Below are positions 48,420 through 58,735 of a stretch of DNA of 64,000 nt, piece after piece. Position 1 is the first letter of the stretch, and each line of letters opens with the position of its first letter. A program made the translations under genes and the position numbers. The notes beneath the pieces were generated by a model. The model saw only the letters and a program-made list of their open reading frames with translations, had not been told where the DNA came from and ran no database searches. Source of the stretch: Odobenus rosmarus divergens (Eukaryota > Chordata > Mammalia > Carnivora > Odobenidae); NCBI RefSeq assembly GCF_000321225.1, contig NW_004450464.1:1347032-1411031 (forward strand), written 5' to 3'.

Positions 48420-48587
48420 TTTTTTTTTTTTTTTTTTTTAGAGAGGGAGGAGGGAGTTGCAGAGAGAGAATCTTAAGCAGGCTCCACACCAGTGCAGAGC
48501 CCGATGTGGGGCCCAATCTCACAACCCTGAGATCATGATCTGAGCAGAAATCAGGATGCTTAACTGACTGAACCACCCAGGGCCCCT
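48420..48587 (-). mobile_element. Degenerate carnivore SINE
   Basis: A diverged antisense copy: a 20-base T run, then GAGAGGGAGG, GAGATCATGATCTGAGCAGA and the end GAACCACCCAGGGCCCC. The T run followed by TAG|AGAGG at 48440-48441 resembles a splice acceptor in GPC5 sense. Confidence 0.85.
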
Positions 48588-48674
48588 ACCAAAGGAATTT
48601 AATAAAGCATCTAGCTTATGGCAAGTACATAGCAGAAGTGAGAGATTAAAAGTAGTAGGATTCTTTAATGTATT

Positions 48675-48880
48675 TTGAGCACTTTCCACCTGCAGGTGCT
48701 AGGACAGTGTGTGCATGTACAAATTCATTTAATCATCAAAGCCACCATATAAGATAGAAAGTGTCACTCTACCTGTTTTGTGATGAGAATAAATGAGGTG
48801 TGGGGAAGTTAGAAAATTTATAGTCACATACCTAACATTTCACTGTGGATTTGAACCTACACCTATAAGAATGTAAGTGA
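48675..48880 (+). mobile_element. MIR element
   Basis: TTTTGAGCACTTTCCACCTG, CAAATTCATTTAATCATCAA and TGGATTTGAACCTACACCTA fit MIR in sense. Confidence 0.6.
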
Positions 48881-49059
48881 GGTTTCCAATGAACCAAGGG
48901 TTGGGAGACGTAAAGATGAACAGGACATGATTCCTGTCTCAGAGGACCTCTGATCCCTCAGGAAAGGGAGGAGGTGACAGTCATTCTTCAAACATCTTTC
49001 CAGTGCAGGATGTAAACACGGGGAGAGACCACCAGGCGTCAGCGTGTACTTTATTTCAT

Positions 49060-49215
49060 TTGAATTTAATGGACACTCTGTCCCATTGTCAGAACTGACA
49101 CTATGATACCTATTTTATTAAAGAAAAAAATTGATGCTTAGGCAAGTTAAATGGCTCATATGATTGGTTTATGGAAGAGCCTAGACTAGAATCTTTGTCT
49201 CCTGAATTTGCAAGT
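49060..49215 (+). mobile_element. MIR fragment
   Basis: ATACCTATTTTATTAAAGAA, GCTTAGGCAAGTTAAATGGC and TAGACTAGAATCTTTGTCTC resemble the 3' half of MIR. Confidence 0.5.
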
Positions 49216-49254
49216 CAAGTGTAGACATTTGTTGTCTTCCATGATCAGTATTAT

Positions 49255-49697
49255 AGTAGGTTGAATATTGGCCTCTGGAGATATCAGGGACTGATCCCTG
49301 CATCTGTAAATCTGGGAATAAAAAGGTCTTTGCAGATGTGATTAAATTAAGGATGCTGCGATGGGAAGATTATTTTAGATTATTTGGCCGGACCCTAAAA
49401 ACTACCACATATATCCTTAAAAGGGAGACAGAGATTTGAGATACACACAGAAAAGACAATATGACTATGAGGCAGAGACTGGATTTACACACCCACAAGC
49501 CAAAAAATGCCAGCAGACACAAGAAGCTGGAGGGGGCAAGGAACAGGTTCTGTCCTAGAGTTTCTGGAGGGAATTCAGCCTGGCCTCCGGTGATTTCAGC
49601 CTGGTGGTTCTGATTTTTACTTTTGGCATCTAGAGAGTAAATTTCTCTTGTTTTAAGCTGCTTATTTTGTGGTAATTTCCTACAACAGTAATAGGAA
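49255..49697 (+). mobile_element. MLT1-type MaLR LTR, sense
   Basis: GGTCTTTGCAGATGTGATTA, AATTAAGGATGCTGCGATGG, ACACACCCACAAGCCAAAAA, AGAAGCTGGAGGGGGCAAGG, CTCTTGTTTTAAGCTGCTTA and TTTGTGGTAATTTCCTACAA match the MaLR (MLT1-like) LTR order. It carries no coding sequence. Confidence 0.65.
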
Positions 49698-49789
49698 GCC
49701 CCTATAAGCATCTTCTGTGGTTGGGGGAGGAGTGTGTTCCTTGCTCCACATGGTTGCTCCCTTCTCCTCAAGAAAATCCCTTTGGACAT

Positions 49790-51767
49790 GCCTGCCGGAA
49801 GACTACATACTAGTACTCCAGACTGTCATTCGTCAGACCTCTGGTTGTCTTCCCTTATCAACTCAAGACTTTATACCCAGCCCACTCTCTCTCTCTCTTC
49901 ACTTCTCTTACTACCATCCTTGGCCACTTTAACATCCCCTCTGTAGCCAGTGTCCTTGTATCCACACGTGCCCTAGATTACATTCTTTTGTTTATTCAAA
50001 AACTCTCCCCCAAGAGTTCTTATCCCCCTGCTCAGCCATCAGTATTTATTGTTGATCAAATTGCTCCTATCAGCATATGAACATCCCACAAATTCTCCCT
50101 CCTCCTAAAACAAATAGCTTTGCCCTTGCATTTCCCTCCCGTGCCTGACTTGGTTCTCTACTTCCATTATAGCAAGGATTTTCAAGAGAGTTGTCTATAT
50201 ATTGCCTCAATTCCTGTTCTCTTTTGTGCTCACGTTCTGCTGAGGCAGCTCTTGTCAAGGTCAGTCAGAGCCTCTCTCTTGTCAGTGCCCATGGTAGGTT
50301 GTTATTCCTCATCTCACTTGACCTCTTAATAGCATTTGACATGATGGATGACTTCCTTCTACTTGAATCATTTTCCTCCCTTGGTTTCTGGCATAGTCCA
50401 CTCTCCTGATTTTCTTTTCATTTCACTGGCTTTTTATTCTCATTCTTCTTGCTGGCTGCTCTTCTTTTCCTGCAGCTCTGCACTCTTTCCTATCTTCCAT
50501 TCTTAGGTTATTTCATCCAGTACCCGGATTTGACTCTCCTTGCCCATCCATCTCAAGTCTATGTCAGCAGGCTCCACTTTCCCCCTGAGACACAGATTAT
50601 TTTATCTAACACTGTACTGAGAAGCTTTATTTGAATTTCTAATTGGTATTTCAATCTTACCATGTCCAAAGTAGAACTTTGAATTTCCACCTCCCACTGC
50701 ACACAAACATGGCGCCTCCATAGACTTGCCTATCTCAGTCATTGGCACCACTGTGCCTCCAGCTGCTGAGGCACAGGCTTCAGAGGTATCCTTCATTTAC
50801 CCATTTTCCCTGCATTTCCCTCCACACAACAGCAAGTCCCTTTGGATACCACTTAATACATGTGGTCGGTGTGATGACTTTTTGCAACTTACTCCACTAC
50901 CACTCCAGTCCAGGCCACGGTATCTGTCACGCTTACTGTTACCATAGCTTATGAACTCAACTCCCTGTTTTCTCTTGTCCTTGTCCCAACAGCCCATTCT
51001 CCACACAGCAGCCGTGATCCTTCAATATACAAACCAGATCACGTTTCTCCATGTATCAAATTCCCCAGTAGCTCCTCATTCCATGTATAAAATACAAACC
51101 CCTTACCATAGTCTGTGAGGCTGGTCTGATTTCTCTGATCTTTCTCCCCTCCTCTCACTGTTCTCCAATCACATTGACTTTCCTCAGTTTTTTTAGACAG
51201 CAAGATTCTTCACACCTCAGAACCTTGCATTCCACTTCCTACGAACCTGCGAACCACACCCCGTCTGCTCATGGCTGGCTTTTTTCATTAACAAAGTCTC
51301 TACTCAAATGTTGCTTCCTCAGTGGAGGCTTTCCTGCTCACATTATCTTAAATGGTCACTGCATAGAAAATCAATTTGCCCAAACCAGTTTGCCAAATTA
51401 ATTTTTTAATGTGCCAAATAACCAAATATTATATATAGTTTGGATAGTTTGGTTATAGTTGGTAAATTCAGGAATTTTGCTTTTGGGAATAGATTAGTCA
51501 GGGAATTTACTTTTGATTGTGTGCTAATGAGTTGATTATGGACAAACTGACCTAGAGCCCTCCAAAGCAGTGATCTTATCACTCTCAACCCTTTAATGTT
51601 TTTTCTATAGTACTTACTTAATACAACAGTAAATCGTATTTATATGTCTGCTTTTATATTTTCCTATCCTTTAGACTCTAAGCTTCACGAGGGTAGACTT
51701 TTCAACTTTAGTATTGAGGTCTACAGCAGGTGCTCAAAAATAATGGTTTAATGAATGAATGCAACAA
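49790..51767 (+). mobile_element. Long L2 (LINE-2/CR1 type) element, sense, with reverse-transcriptase remnant
   Basis: At 50310-50370 the translation LDLLIAFDMMDDFLLLESFS corresponds to the L2 reverse-transcriptase motif of the type LDLSAAFDTVDHSLLLE. Downstream are L2 coding and 3' UTR phrases such as CATGTCCAAAGTAGAACTTT, CTCAGAACCTTGCATTCC and CTCAAATGTTGCTTCCTCAG. The end TTTAGACTCTAAGCTTCACG...AATGAATGAATG matches the L2 3' terminus. Many stops and frameshifts are present. The 5' border is approximate. Confidence 0.75.
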
Positions 51768-52107
51768 TGAGTGACAAAAAACAACAATTGGATTTGAATA
51801 CATTGAAGAAGGAATGGGCAATGTGTCACTCTAAGCTGAAAATACAGAACATTCTTATTTTCTTGAGCTATCAAAAAGAGAAAATGAGATTATGAAGTAA
51901 AGTGACATAAAGGTTTTTGTTTAAGTAAAGGAGACCAATGTGTTAGAGTATGGAATTAAGGAAAAAAAAAAAAAAGGAAAAAGACCCACCAATAAAGGAT
52001 ATTGATTTTTTTTAGTTTTGTATAACAGTAGAAGATGATATAAATCAGTGAATAAAAAACTGTTTTATATGACAGTTCTGTATTTCTAGATTGTGTTTCT
52101 GGGTTTA

Positions 52108-52315
52108 TTTATTTTTAAAGATTTTATTTATTTATTAGAGAGAGAGTGCGAGCAAGTGGGGGGAGGGGCAGAGAGAGACAGAGAGAGAGAATCCCAAACA
52201 GACTGTGCGTTGAGAATGGGGCCAGATGCAGGGCTCGATCCCATGGCTATGAGATCATGATCTGAGCCAAAATCAAGAGTTGGATGCTTAACTGACTGAG
52301 CCACCCAGGCACTCC
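52108..52315 (-). mobile_element. Carnivore SINE (tRNA-derived)
   Basis: Antisense copy from TTTTTAAAGATTTTATTTAT to GAGCCACCCAGGCACTCC. The flanks TGTTTCTGGGTTTA and TGTTTCTGGTTTA form a near-perfect duplication. Confidence 0.93.
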
Positions 52316-52333
52316 TGTTTCTGGTTTATTTTA

Positions 52334-55300
52334 AAAATTATTAGATTTGATTTAAAATCTTCATCCCACACTAACTTATGAAACAATCTATAGTGAGTTG
52401 TTTGGCATTGATTTTATCTGTTACATAAGTGCTTAAATGAGTTTAAATCCTTGCTAAAGTCATAAATTGATTTTCAGAACATAAATGATTATAAAATGAT
52501 AGTAGTAATAAATATGAAGCACTATGATAACCTCATTAGTGGGGAGGGAAGTGAGGAAGGAGAAAAGTTGAGAAAGTATTTTTCCACGCAGTGCTTGTCC
52601 AAGGAGACCAGATTAATTACTGATATGTTAATTTTTGGTGATAACAGATTAATATCCACTTACTATTTATTTGTATAGATGACTAATTTCTGAAGAATGA
52701 TATTATAAATCATACTGCATAACATTTAAAAATATATCATTAAATTAATCTAGAAAACTTTTATTATACATTTCATTTTGTGAAAAAGTTGAGGAAATAT
52801 GCAAATATCAAAGGGATGAATTCAGTATAAAAACTTCAGACTGGAGAAATGGGTAATTGCTTCTTTTACTTAAATATGCATATCTTCACAGTGGCTATGA
52901 TGGTCTTCTGCTAATTGAAGGAATAACTAAATGTGACCATATTAAAATTATTGGAAGGCAATTTTGTTAAATAAGAAAGGCAGATTTACAGTTCATTGTA
53001 ATATGTATGTGATAAAAACTGGTTGAGAAATTTCTCTTGAAATGATCTACCCGTCTCTACCTATCTACTCATGTACTGATAATTAGTACAGAGGAAAAGA
53101 TAATTTCTGACACAAACTAGCTCTGAAGTAGCAGGATATTGAGGAGTTATCTGTGGTAGTAACAAAATTTGTGACTTGAGAATTGTAAGGCACAAATATG
53201 TAAATTTCCTCTGAAAATTTCTCTCCAACCCAGGTACACATTGTAAAATCATCTGATTATCCACAGTTGATATGATTTAATCTTTCTTCATCTATTTCAT
53301 TGCTATGTTTGAGAATATCTGGGGTCTTAAATTGTAATAGATACTTCGAACTTTGTATCTTAAAATGTCCATATTATCAAAAATAATAAAAATATGAAAA
53401 GGGTCATAAAATGTCTGTTCATGTCATGCAGGGGAAGTTATTATAACAGTTATTTCATGATCATTAGATTTTGAAATCATCTTTATCTTTAAAGCAGTAA
53501 AAGCTCCATAAATATTGTTTCTCCCATTGTAAAAAGCTATGTGCATATAAGTCTTCACTGATTTTGCAATTTGTCAAATTTAATTTTAAATCAGTATCAC
53601 CTTGTTTTATCTCCACCAGTTGTATTTAAGTTTAAATCCTCAGTTTAAGTGTCAGTAATCATTTGTATGTACTGTAAAATGTCTCTAAAGGGAATGTGGG
53701 CTGAAAACAGTTGATACAAGTTTCCAGTCATAGGTATTTTGTTATTAAATTTTCACAGGATGTTAATGTTGAAAATGGAAGTGGATGCAGATCAACTTTG
53801 TGTATTCCAACTTCATTTTCTACTTAATGAGATGATACATAAATTAATTCTCTCGTAAAGCTGGGGGAAATTATGTTTTTTATTCAATCAGTAATTAGAT
53901 AACAATTTCTTACTCAACCTACCACTCCTAGGCATTAAAAGGAAAGTTGGAAGTTTCCTGCCTTGGTAGACTTGATCTGATAGCACTGGAAAGAAGAGCT
54001 TATTGAAATTCTCAGTGAAAAGCAACAGATGATTTTTTTTCCTAGTCTGTTTCTTAACTTCCTTAAGCAAGCCTAGCAAATGTTTATTTATTTTCACTAG
54101 GTGTTATAATTTTAGGCACATCAACAGAACACTATTATTTGTATAGCTTAGGTGAGGGCTATTTTTTACTTATTAAAACTTTGTAATGAAAGGACAGTAT
54201 GGTTTCTCTTTAATAATGAAGTAGACGTGATGAATTGTTTAGCATCTACCCTACTTTGGATTTATGAATATTGATTTTGTATGTGGAGTATTCTTTTGCA
54301 CAACAGCAAAATTATTTATTTATTTGACAATTCTTTTGACAAGTTTAAATTCTTGTTAAAATCATAATACTAGTTCCATAAGATGGAAGCACTCCACTAC
54401 GGAAAACATAGGAGAATGAAGTGATGAGTTTGCAAATTCCCAGCTAATTTTAGTAAATTCAACTTCTGATTTTGCCAACTTTTCTTTAAAAAAATTTAAC
54501 AAAATCATCCAGTGGATTGGCTTCTAGACTATTCAGTTTCTGATGTGTTTCTATATTAACATTTTATATTAGGATCAAAAATTCACAAAAGTATGTTTAT
54601 CCTTAACCCTTAAAGATTCAAATGTATATAGAACAATTATTTAATGTTTGTCATTGGATTTAAGAAATGTTTAGGATCACAAATACACACATTCAAATAT
54701 ACCAACACATGTTTAGGTAATGCAACTAACTGGAATGTGTCAATATCAGATTTAACACAGATTGAAAAAAAATCTTTATATTGCAATAAGTTAATAAGTT
54801 AATAGCATACTGAAAAACTGCTACAGAATAGTCCATTTTAAAAATCCATTTTGTGTTTAGATATTCAGGAAATAGTCAGAATGTTGGTATTTGGACACAT
54901 GTCATCTCTTATTCAGAGGTTAGCAAAAACAATACATAGTCATGAAAACTAAAATTATAATATTGACAACATTAGAGACAAGTTTTAAAATGTTACTCTA
55001 ATAGGATTCCTAACATTTTTATATACTTTGCAGTTATTTTGTTTAAAAGATCAGATGAAAACTAGCCTGAAATAAAATAAAAGTAAAAATCCTAAACATT
55101 AAATATCTTCTTTTCAATATTGCTTTCACAGAATAAATTAATTTGCAAAACCTATTTGTTATAGGAGCTGAAAAGATAAATTCCATATATTCCTGAATCA
55201 TTATAAGTTGTAAATTACTGGGACTGGAATTTATAAAGAAACATTTTATTTTTTACTTTAAAAGATTGTGTTTGAACATCACTTAGAGTTGGCAGAAATC

Positions 55301-56123
55301 AGATGGAGCATTTGTATTTCCTGGGGTAGCATTCAACGTTTATTGCACTGAGAATCCTATGGTGGGTATCGGTCACAATCACGTCTACAGCACACACCTT
55401 AGAAAAACTGGTGGGAAGTATGTAAGCGTGCCTGTGGTATTGGTATCTTTAAATCTATCCTTATTTTATCTTAAAAAAATTGCAAACATTGCTATTTAAC
55501 CATCACTGGCAAATAATCTCATTTGCAGCCTACCTCGTAATTCTTGGCCACACGCAATTTGCTGAGAGACACAAGCCTATATTAATGAGAAAAATATAAG
55601 CTTAGCAGTTTTATTTAAGTTCCAACCACAGGTTTAATTCACTTTTCACACTCACTCTTGCGGGTCTTTGAAAGCAGCATGCCGAGGCTGAGATCGCAGC
55701 TGTGGGGGCAGACTGTATGGTGGAATGCTTGTCGAGCTGCTGTATAAACGTGGAGAGAACATTTTATAGATTATCTGCAAGTGCAATTTTTCAAAAACTG
55801 CTAGGTTGAAACAATCATGGAAGCTGCTGGTTAAATGCAGACTTGTGAACCAAAACAGACCCACTGAGTTGCAAACCCCAGTGCAGAGACCTGGCAATCG
55901 GAATTTCCCTTACCCCGCCTGGGCGATCAGGTGATCTCACTTGGCAGAGCGGCTAATCTCACTCCAAGCCTTCATTCACTCACATTTTTACTGAGGGTAG
56001 AGTAGATAGGCTTACGTTCTAGGGGGCTCTGGAGATGCAGAGATAACAGGAGTCCTGTTTCCTTAGTAAGTTAGAGTGTGTAGTACTCTGTGTTGCCACA
56101 GAATTGCAAAGGTGGTTACCTTT
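52334..56123. other. Longest repeat-poor stretch of the window
   Basis: About 3.8 kb, AT-rich, with no SINE, LINE or LTR that I can identify and no convincing open frame. Low repeat density can accompany constrained sequence or simply very old, unrecognisable repeats. Confidence 0.45.
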
Positions 56124-56140
56124 AAAAGCTGTTGCCTTTG

Positions 56141-56312
56141 GGTTACTGGGTGGCTCAGTTGGTTAAGCGTCTGCCTTCCACTCAGGTCATGGTCCCAGGG
56201 TCCTAGGATCGAGTCCCACATTGGGCTCCCTGCTCTGCGGGGGAGCCTGCTTCTCCCTCAGCCTCTGTCTCTCATGAATAAACAAAATCTTAAAAAAAAT
56301 AAAAAAATAAAT
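56141..56312 (+). mobile_element. Carnivore SINE (tRNA-derived)
   Basis: Sense copy with the body CTGGGTGGCTCAGTTGGTTA and CGAGTCCCACATTGGGCTCC, and an A-rich tail. The perfect 17-bp duplication AAAAGCTGTTGCCTTTG lies at 56124-56140 and 56313-56329. The CT-rich segment is shorter than usual. Confidence 0.95.
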
Positions 56313-56364
56313 AAAAGCTGTTGCCTTTGATGATGGGGTAGATGCCGTTCTTTAGTTCAGGCTG

Positions 56365-56705
56365 GTGTCGCAGAATACTGCTTGCCTTATGTAAGCAAAA
56401 AAACATTTATTTCTCGTAGTTCTAAAGGCTGGGACATCCAAGATCCTCGTGCTGGCAGAATCATTGTCTGGTGAGGGCCTCCTTCCGGGTTCCCGGATGG
56501 TCATCTCCCTGTGTCCTCACGTAGCAGAAGGGACCAAGGAAATCTCCAGAGTCTCTTTTATAGAGGCACTAATCCCATTCACGAGGGCTTCACCCTCATG
56601 ACCTAGTCACCTCCTGAAAGCCTCACTCCCAAGTGCCATCATGTTGGAGATTAGATTTCAAGCATATTAATTTTAGGGGGAAAACAAATATTCAGTCTGG
56701 AGCAA
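56365..56705 (-). mobile_element. MaLR LTR (MST/MLT1-like), antisense
   Basis: ACATTTATTTCTCGTAGTTC, GTGTCCTCACGTAGCAGAAG, GCACTAATCCCATTCACGAG, GGGCTTCACCCTCATGACCT and CAAATATTCAGTCTGG follow the antisense MaLR LTR order. Confidence 0.7.
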
Positions 56706-57049
56706 GCACCTTGATATATCACACTAAAGCTTGAAACCCAACATTAAATGGTCTCAGAACAGAATCAGAGTACACGATACTGTATTTTATCTGTCTGTGC
56801 TTTTCATAAAGGTGTTTGGTTTGGTTTGGTTTGTTGTTGCTGTTTATTTGGTTTTAGGACACTATGGCATATGCATGCACTACTAATAAAGTGGACACAG
56901 TTCCATTTTATTAGTAGCTCTCCCTGCACTTCTGCCTTTTATTATTTCATTTCATTCTACTGTCGTTCCATCTCCTTTTATAATATATTCAATGGTCTGA
57001 TTACTGAATTACTGTGTGGTCTTTTACAACCTAATTAAAAATAACTATG

Positions 57050-57310
57050 AGATCGGGGTTATGGGAGATAATTTTATTGATGTATTTTATAATTAATTAT
57101 GTATTGATAACAGTCCAGCATCATTATTTATTATAATTAGGCTAATTATAAAATGTAATTACTAGAATATCCAAGGTGTTCAACTGCTGCCTAAAGCTAT
57201 CATTTTGAAATATAACTTTTGCCAGCCAATTACTACAGCCTTCCTTAATTTGTGGATAAATCATGCTCTGTTATTTCTACGGAGAAATTGATTTGGGAGC
57301 ATCAGTTCCC
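57050..57310. promoter_or_regulatory. AT-rich candidate conserved non-coding element
   Basis: A repeat-free stretch about 0.7 kb upstream of the GPC5 exon is rich in homeodomain-type words: ATAATTAATTATG, TATAATTAGGCTAATTATAA, AATGTAATTAC, CCAATTAC. This is a motif-based suggestion only. Confidence 0.3.
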
Positions 57311-57994
57311 TAAGTGAGAAAATAAAATGTCCCACAGTAAAGTGTTTGGGTGATAAGGTTATAAGAACAACAGAACATGGTTCAGAAGATGGTCACACAA
57401 TTACTGTCATTGACTAATACAACTCACGACTTTCCTAGTACTTAACAGGGTTTGCCAGTCAAGGCATTGTTTAACCATGAAATACTTTACTTTCTTTTTA
57501 ATTTGAACATGCTAGGGGGTCTGAGGATTATCAGCCTTCCCTGTGGGTGTATAGCTTCTCTTTGCAGTAACTAGTGTATAATCTACTAGCTTTCATTCTG
57601 GATAAAAAAGACATTGAAAAACTGTAAAAATACAGTAGGTGTTGAATCAAGCATCTAATGCCAGTCTTTTATCAACAGTGAACTCACAGTTGGAAATTGT
57701 CTTCTCAGTGACACTTTTCTTCTGTCATTGGTGGTTTGTGGCTGACTGTGCAACAAAATAAGCAGTGAATTACAAAATCATAACTTTTTTATTTCTATAC
57801 TTTCTAAAGATGTTTGACTCTAGGAAATACATCTTAGAAAACTTAATGCCCACCCTCTGTTGACCAGCCATTATCCTTGGAAAGCTAAAGTGGGGTTAGT
57901 AGGCTGAGCATTCCCATTTGGATCCTTAGGTTGGGCAGGATGCATTAAGCTCATTTACTGTCTGGAGCAGACAGACGCCCAGTTTTAACATGAA

Positions 57995-58034
57995 TACTAA
58001 GCTTTTTCGTGTTTTACCTCTGCTTTTGTTACAG
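57995..58034 (+). promoter_or_regulatory. GPC5: GPC5 exon acceptor: branch-point candidate, pyrimidine tract, AG
   Basis: TACTAAG at 57995-58001 is close to the ideal branch-point motif, with its A about 35 bases before the exon. It is followed by a pyrimidine-rich tract (CTTTTTCGTGTTTTACCTC, then TGCTTTTGTTACAG). The AG at 58033-58034 is the splice acceptor. Spacing and composition are typical of a constitutive exon. The branch point is a prediction. Confidence 0.8.
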
Positions 58035-58729
58035 AAGCCCTTCAAACTCTCATCAGACAAGCAGAGAATTACACCAGCATTCTGTTCTGCAACACCTACA
58101 GGAACATAGCCCTAGAGGCTGCAGCCTCAGTTCAGGAGTTGTTCACTGATGTGGGGCTCTATTTATTTGGTGCGGATGTTAATCCTGAAGAGTTCATAAA
58201 CAGATTCTTTGACAGTCTTTTCCCTCTCGTTTACAATCACCTCATTAATCCTGGCATGACAGACAGTTCCCTGGAATACTCAGAATGCATCCGGACGGCC
58301 CGCCGGGATGTTAGTCCATTTGGTAATATTCCCAAAAGAGTAATGGGGCAGATGGGGAGATCACTGCTGCCTAGCCGCACATTTCTGCAGGCGCTGAATC
58401 TGGGCATCGAAGTCATCAATACCACAGACCATCTGCACGTCTCCAAAGAGTGCAGCAGAGCCCTCCTGAGGATGCAGTACTGCCCTCTCTGCCAGGGCCT
58501 GACTCTCAGTAAGCCTTGCATGGGGTACTGCCTCAACGTCGTGAGAGGCTGCCTGGCACACACGGCAGAGCTGAATCCGCACTGGCATGCCTACATCCGG
58601 TCCTTGGAGGAACTATCGGACGCCATGCACGGAACATACGACATTGAACATGTGCTCCTGAACTTCCACGTGCTTGTTAACGACGCTGTGATGCAGGCTC
58701 ACCTCAATGGACAGAAGTTATCAGAACAG
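58035..58729 (+). CDS. GPC5: Glypican-5, internal coding exon (probably exon 3)
   Basis: This exon encodes part of glypican-5, a GPI-anchored heparan sulfate proteoglycan of the cell surface that modulates growth-factor and Hedgehog signalling. It opens after ...TTTGTTACAG with two bases (AA) that complete a codon split by the intron. It then runs 231 codons without a stop and ends on a full codon at CAG|GTAAGC. The protein reads ALQTLIRQAENYTSILF at the start, LFGADVNPEEF and FDSLFPLVYNHLINPG in the middle, and LNGQKLSEQ at the end. The glypican core signature is clear: LNLGIEVINTTDH, the cysteine cluster YCPLCQG...KPCMGYCLN...RGC, and RSLEELSDAMHGTYDI. Eight cysteines and two N-glycosylation sequons (NYT, NTT) are visible. 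FGADVNPEEF and SLEYSECIR point to GPC5 rather than GPC3. The signal peptide, heparan sulfate attachment sites and GPI signal lie in exons outside the window. No frameshift or stop is seen, so the exon looks functional. Confidence 0.96.
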
Positions 58730-58735
58730 GTAAGC
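58727..58735 (+). promoter_or_regulatory. GPC5: GPC5 exon splice donor
   Basis: CAG|GTAAGC closely matches the U1 snRNA consensus. It falls exactly where glypican-5 homology ends: the frame continues as VSGPAT and loses similarity. The cut lies between codons, so the next exon starts in phase 0. Confidence 0.9.

Larger units (their letters stand above)
1..58034 (+). other. GPC5: GPC5 upstream intron (partial, probably intron 2)
   Basis: All sequence before the GPC5 exon is inferred to be intronic, transcribed on the + strand. I find no second glypican exon here. The intron is AT-rich and made largely of interspersed repeats, and it also holds the EIF3I and 7SK retrocopies. Its 5' end lies outside the window, so its length is at least 58 kb. 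That fits the very large introns known for GPC5. Calling it intron 2 relies on the exon encoding the part of the glypican core shortly after the N-terminal region; this is an inference from family knowledge. Confidence 0.85.

Noticed and set aside
49370..49789. 139-codon - strand open frame
   Set aside because: It lies almost wholly inside an MLT1-type LTR and has no recognisable domain.
58237..58588. - strand open frames of 108 and 75 codons
   Set aside because: They are antisense shadows of the GPC5 exon.
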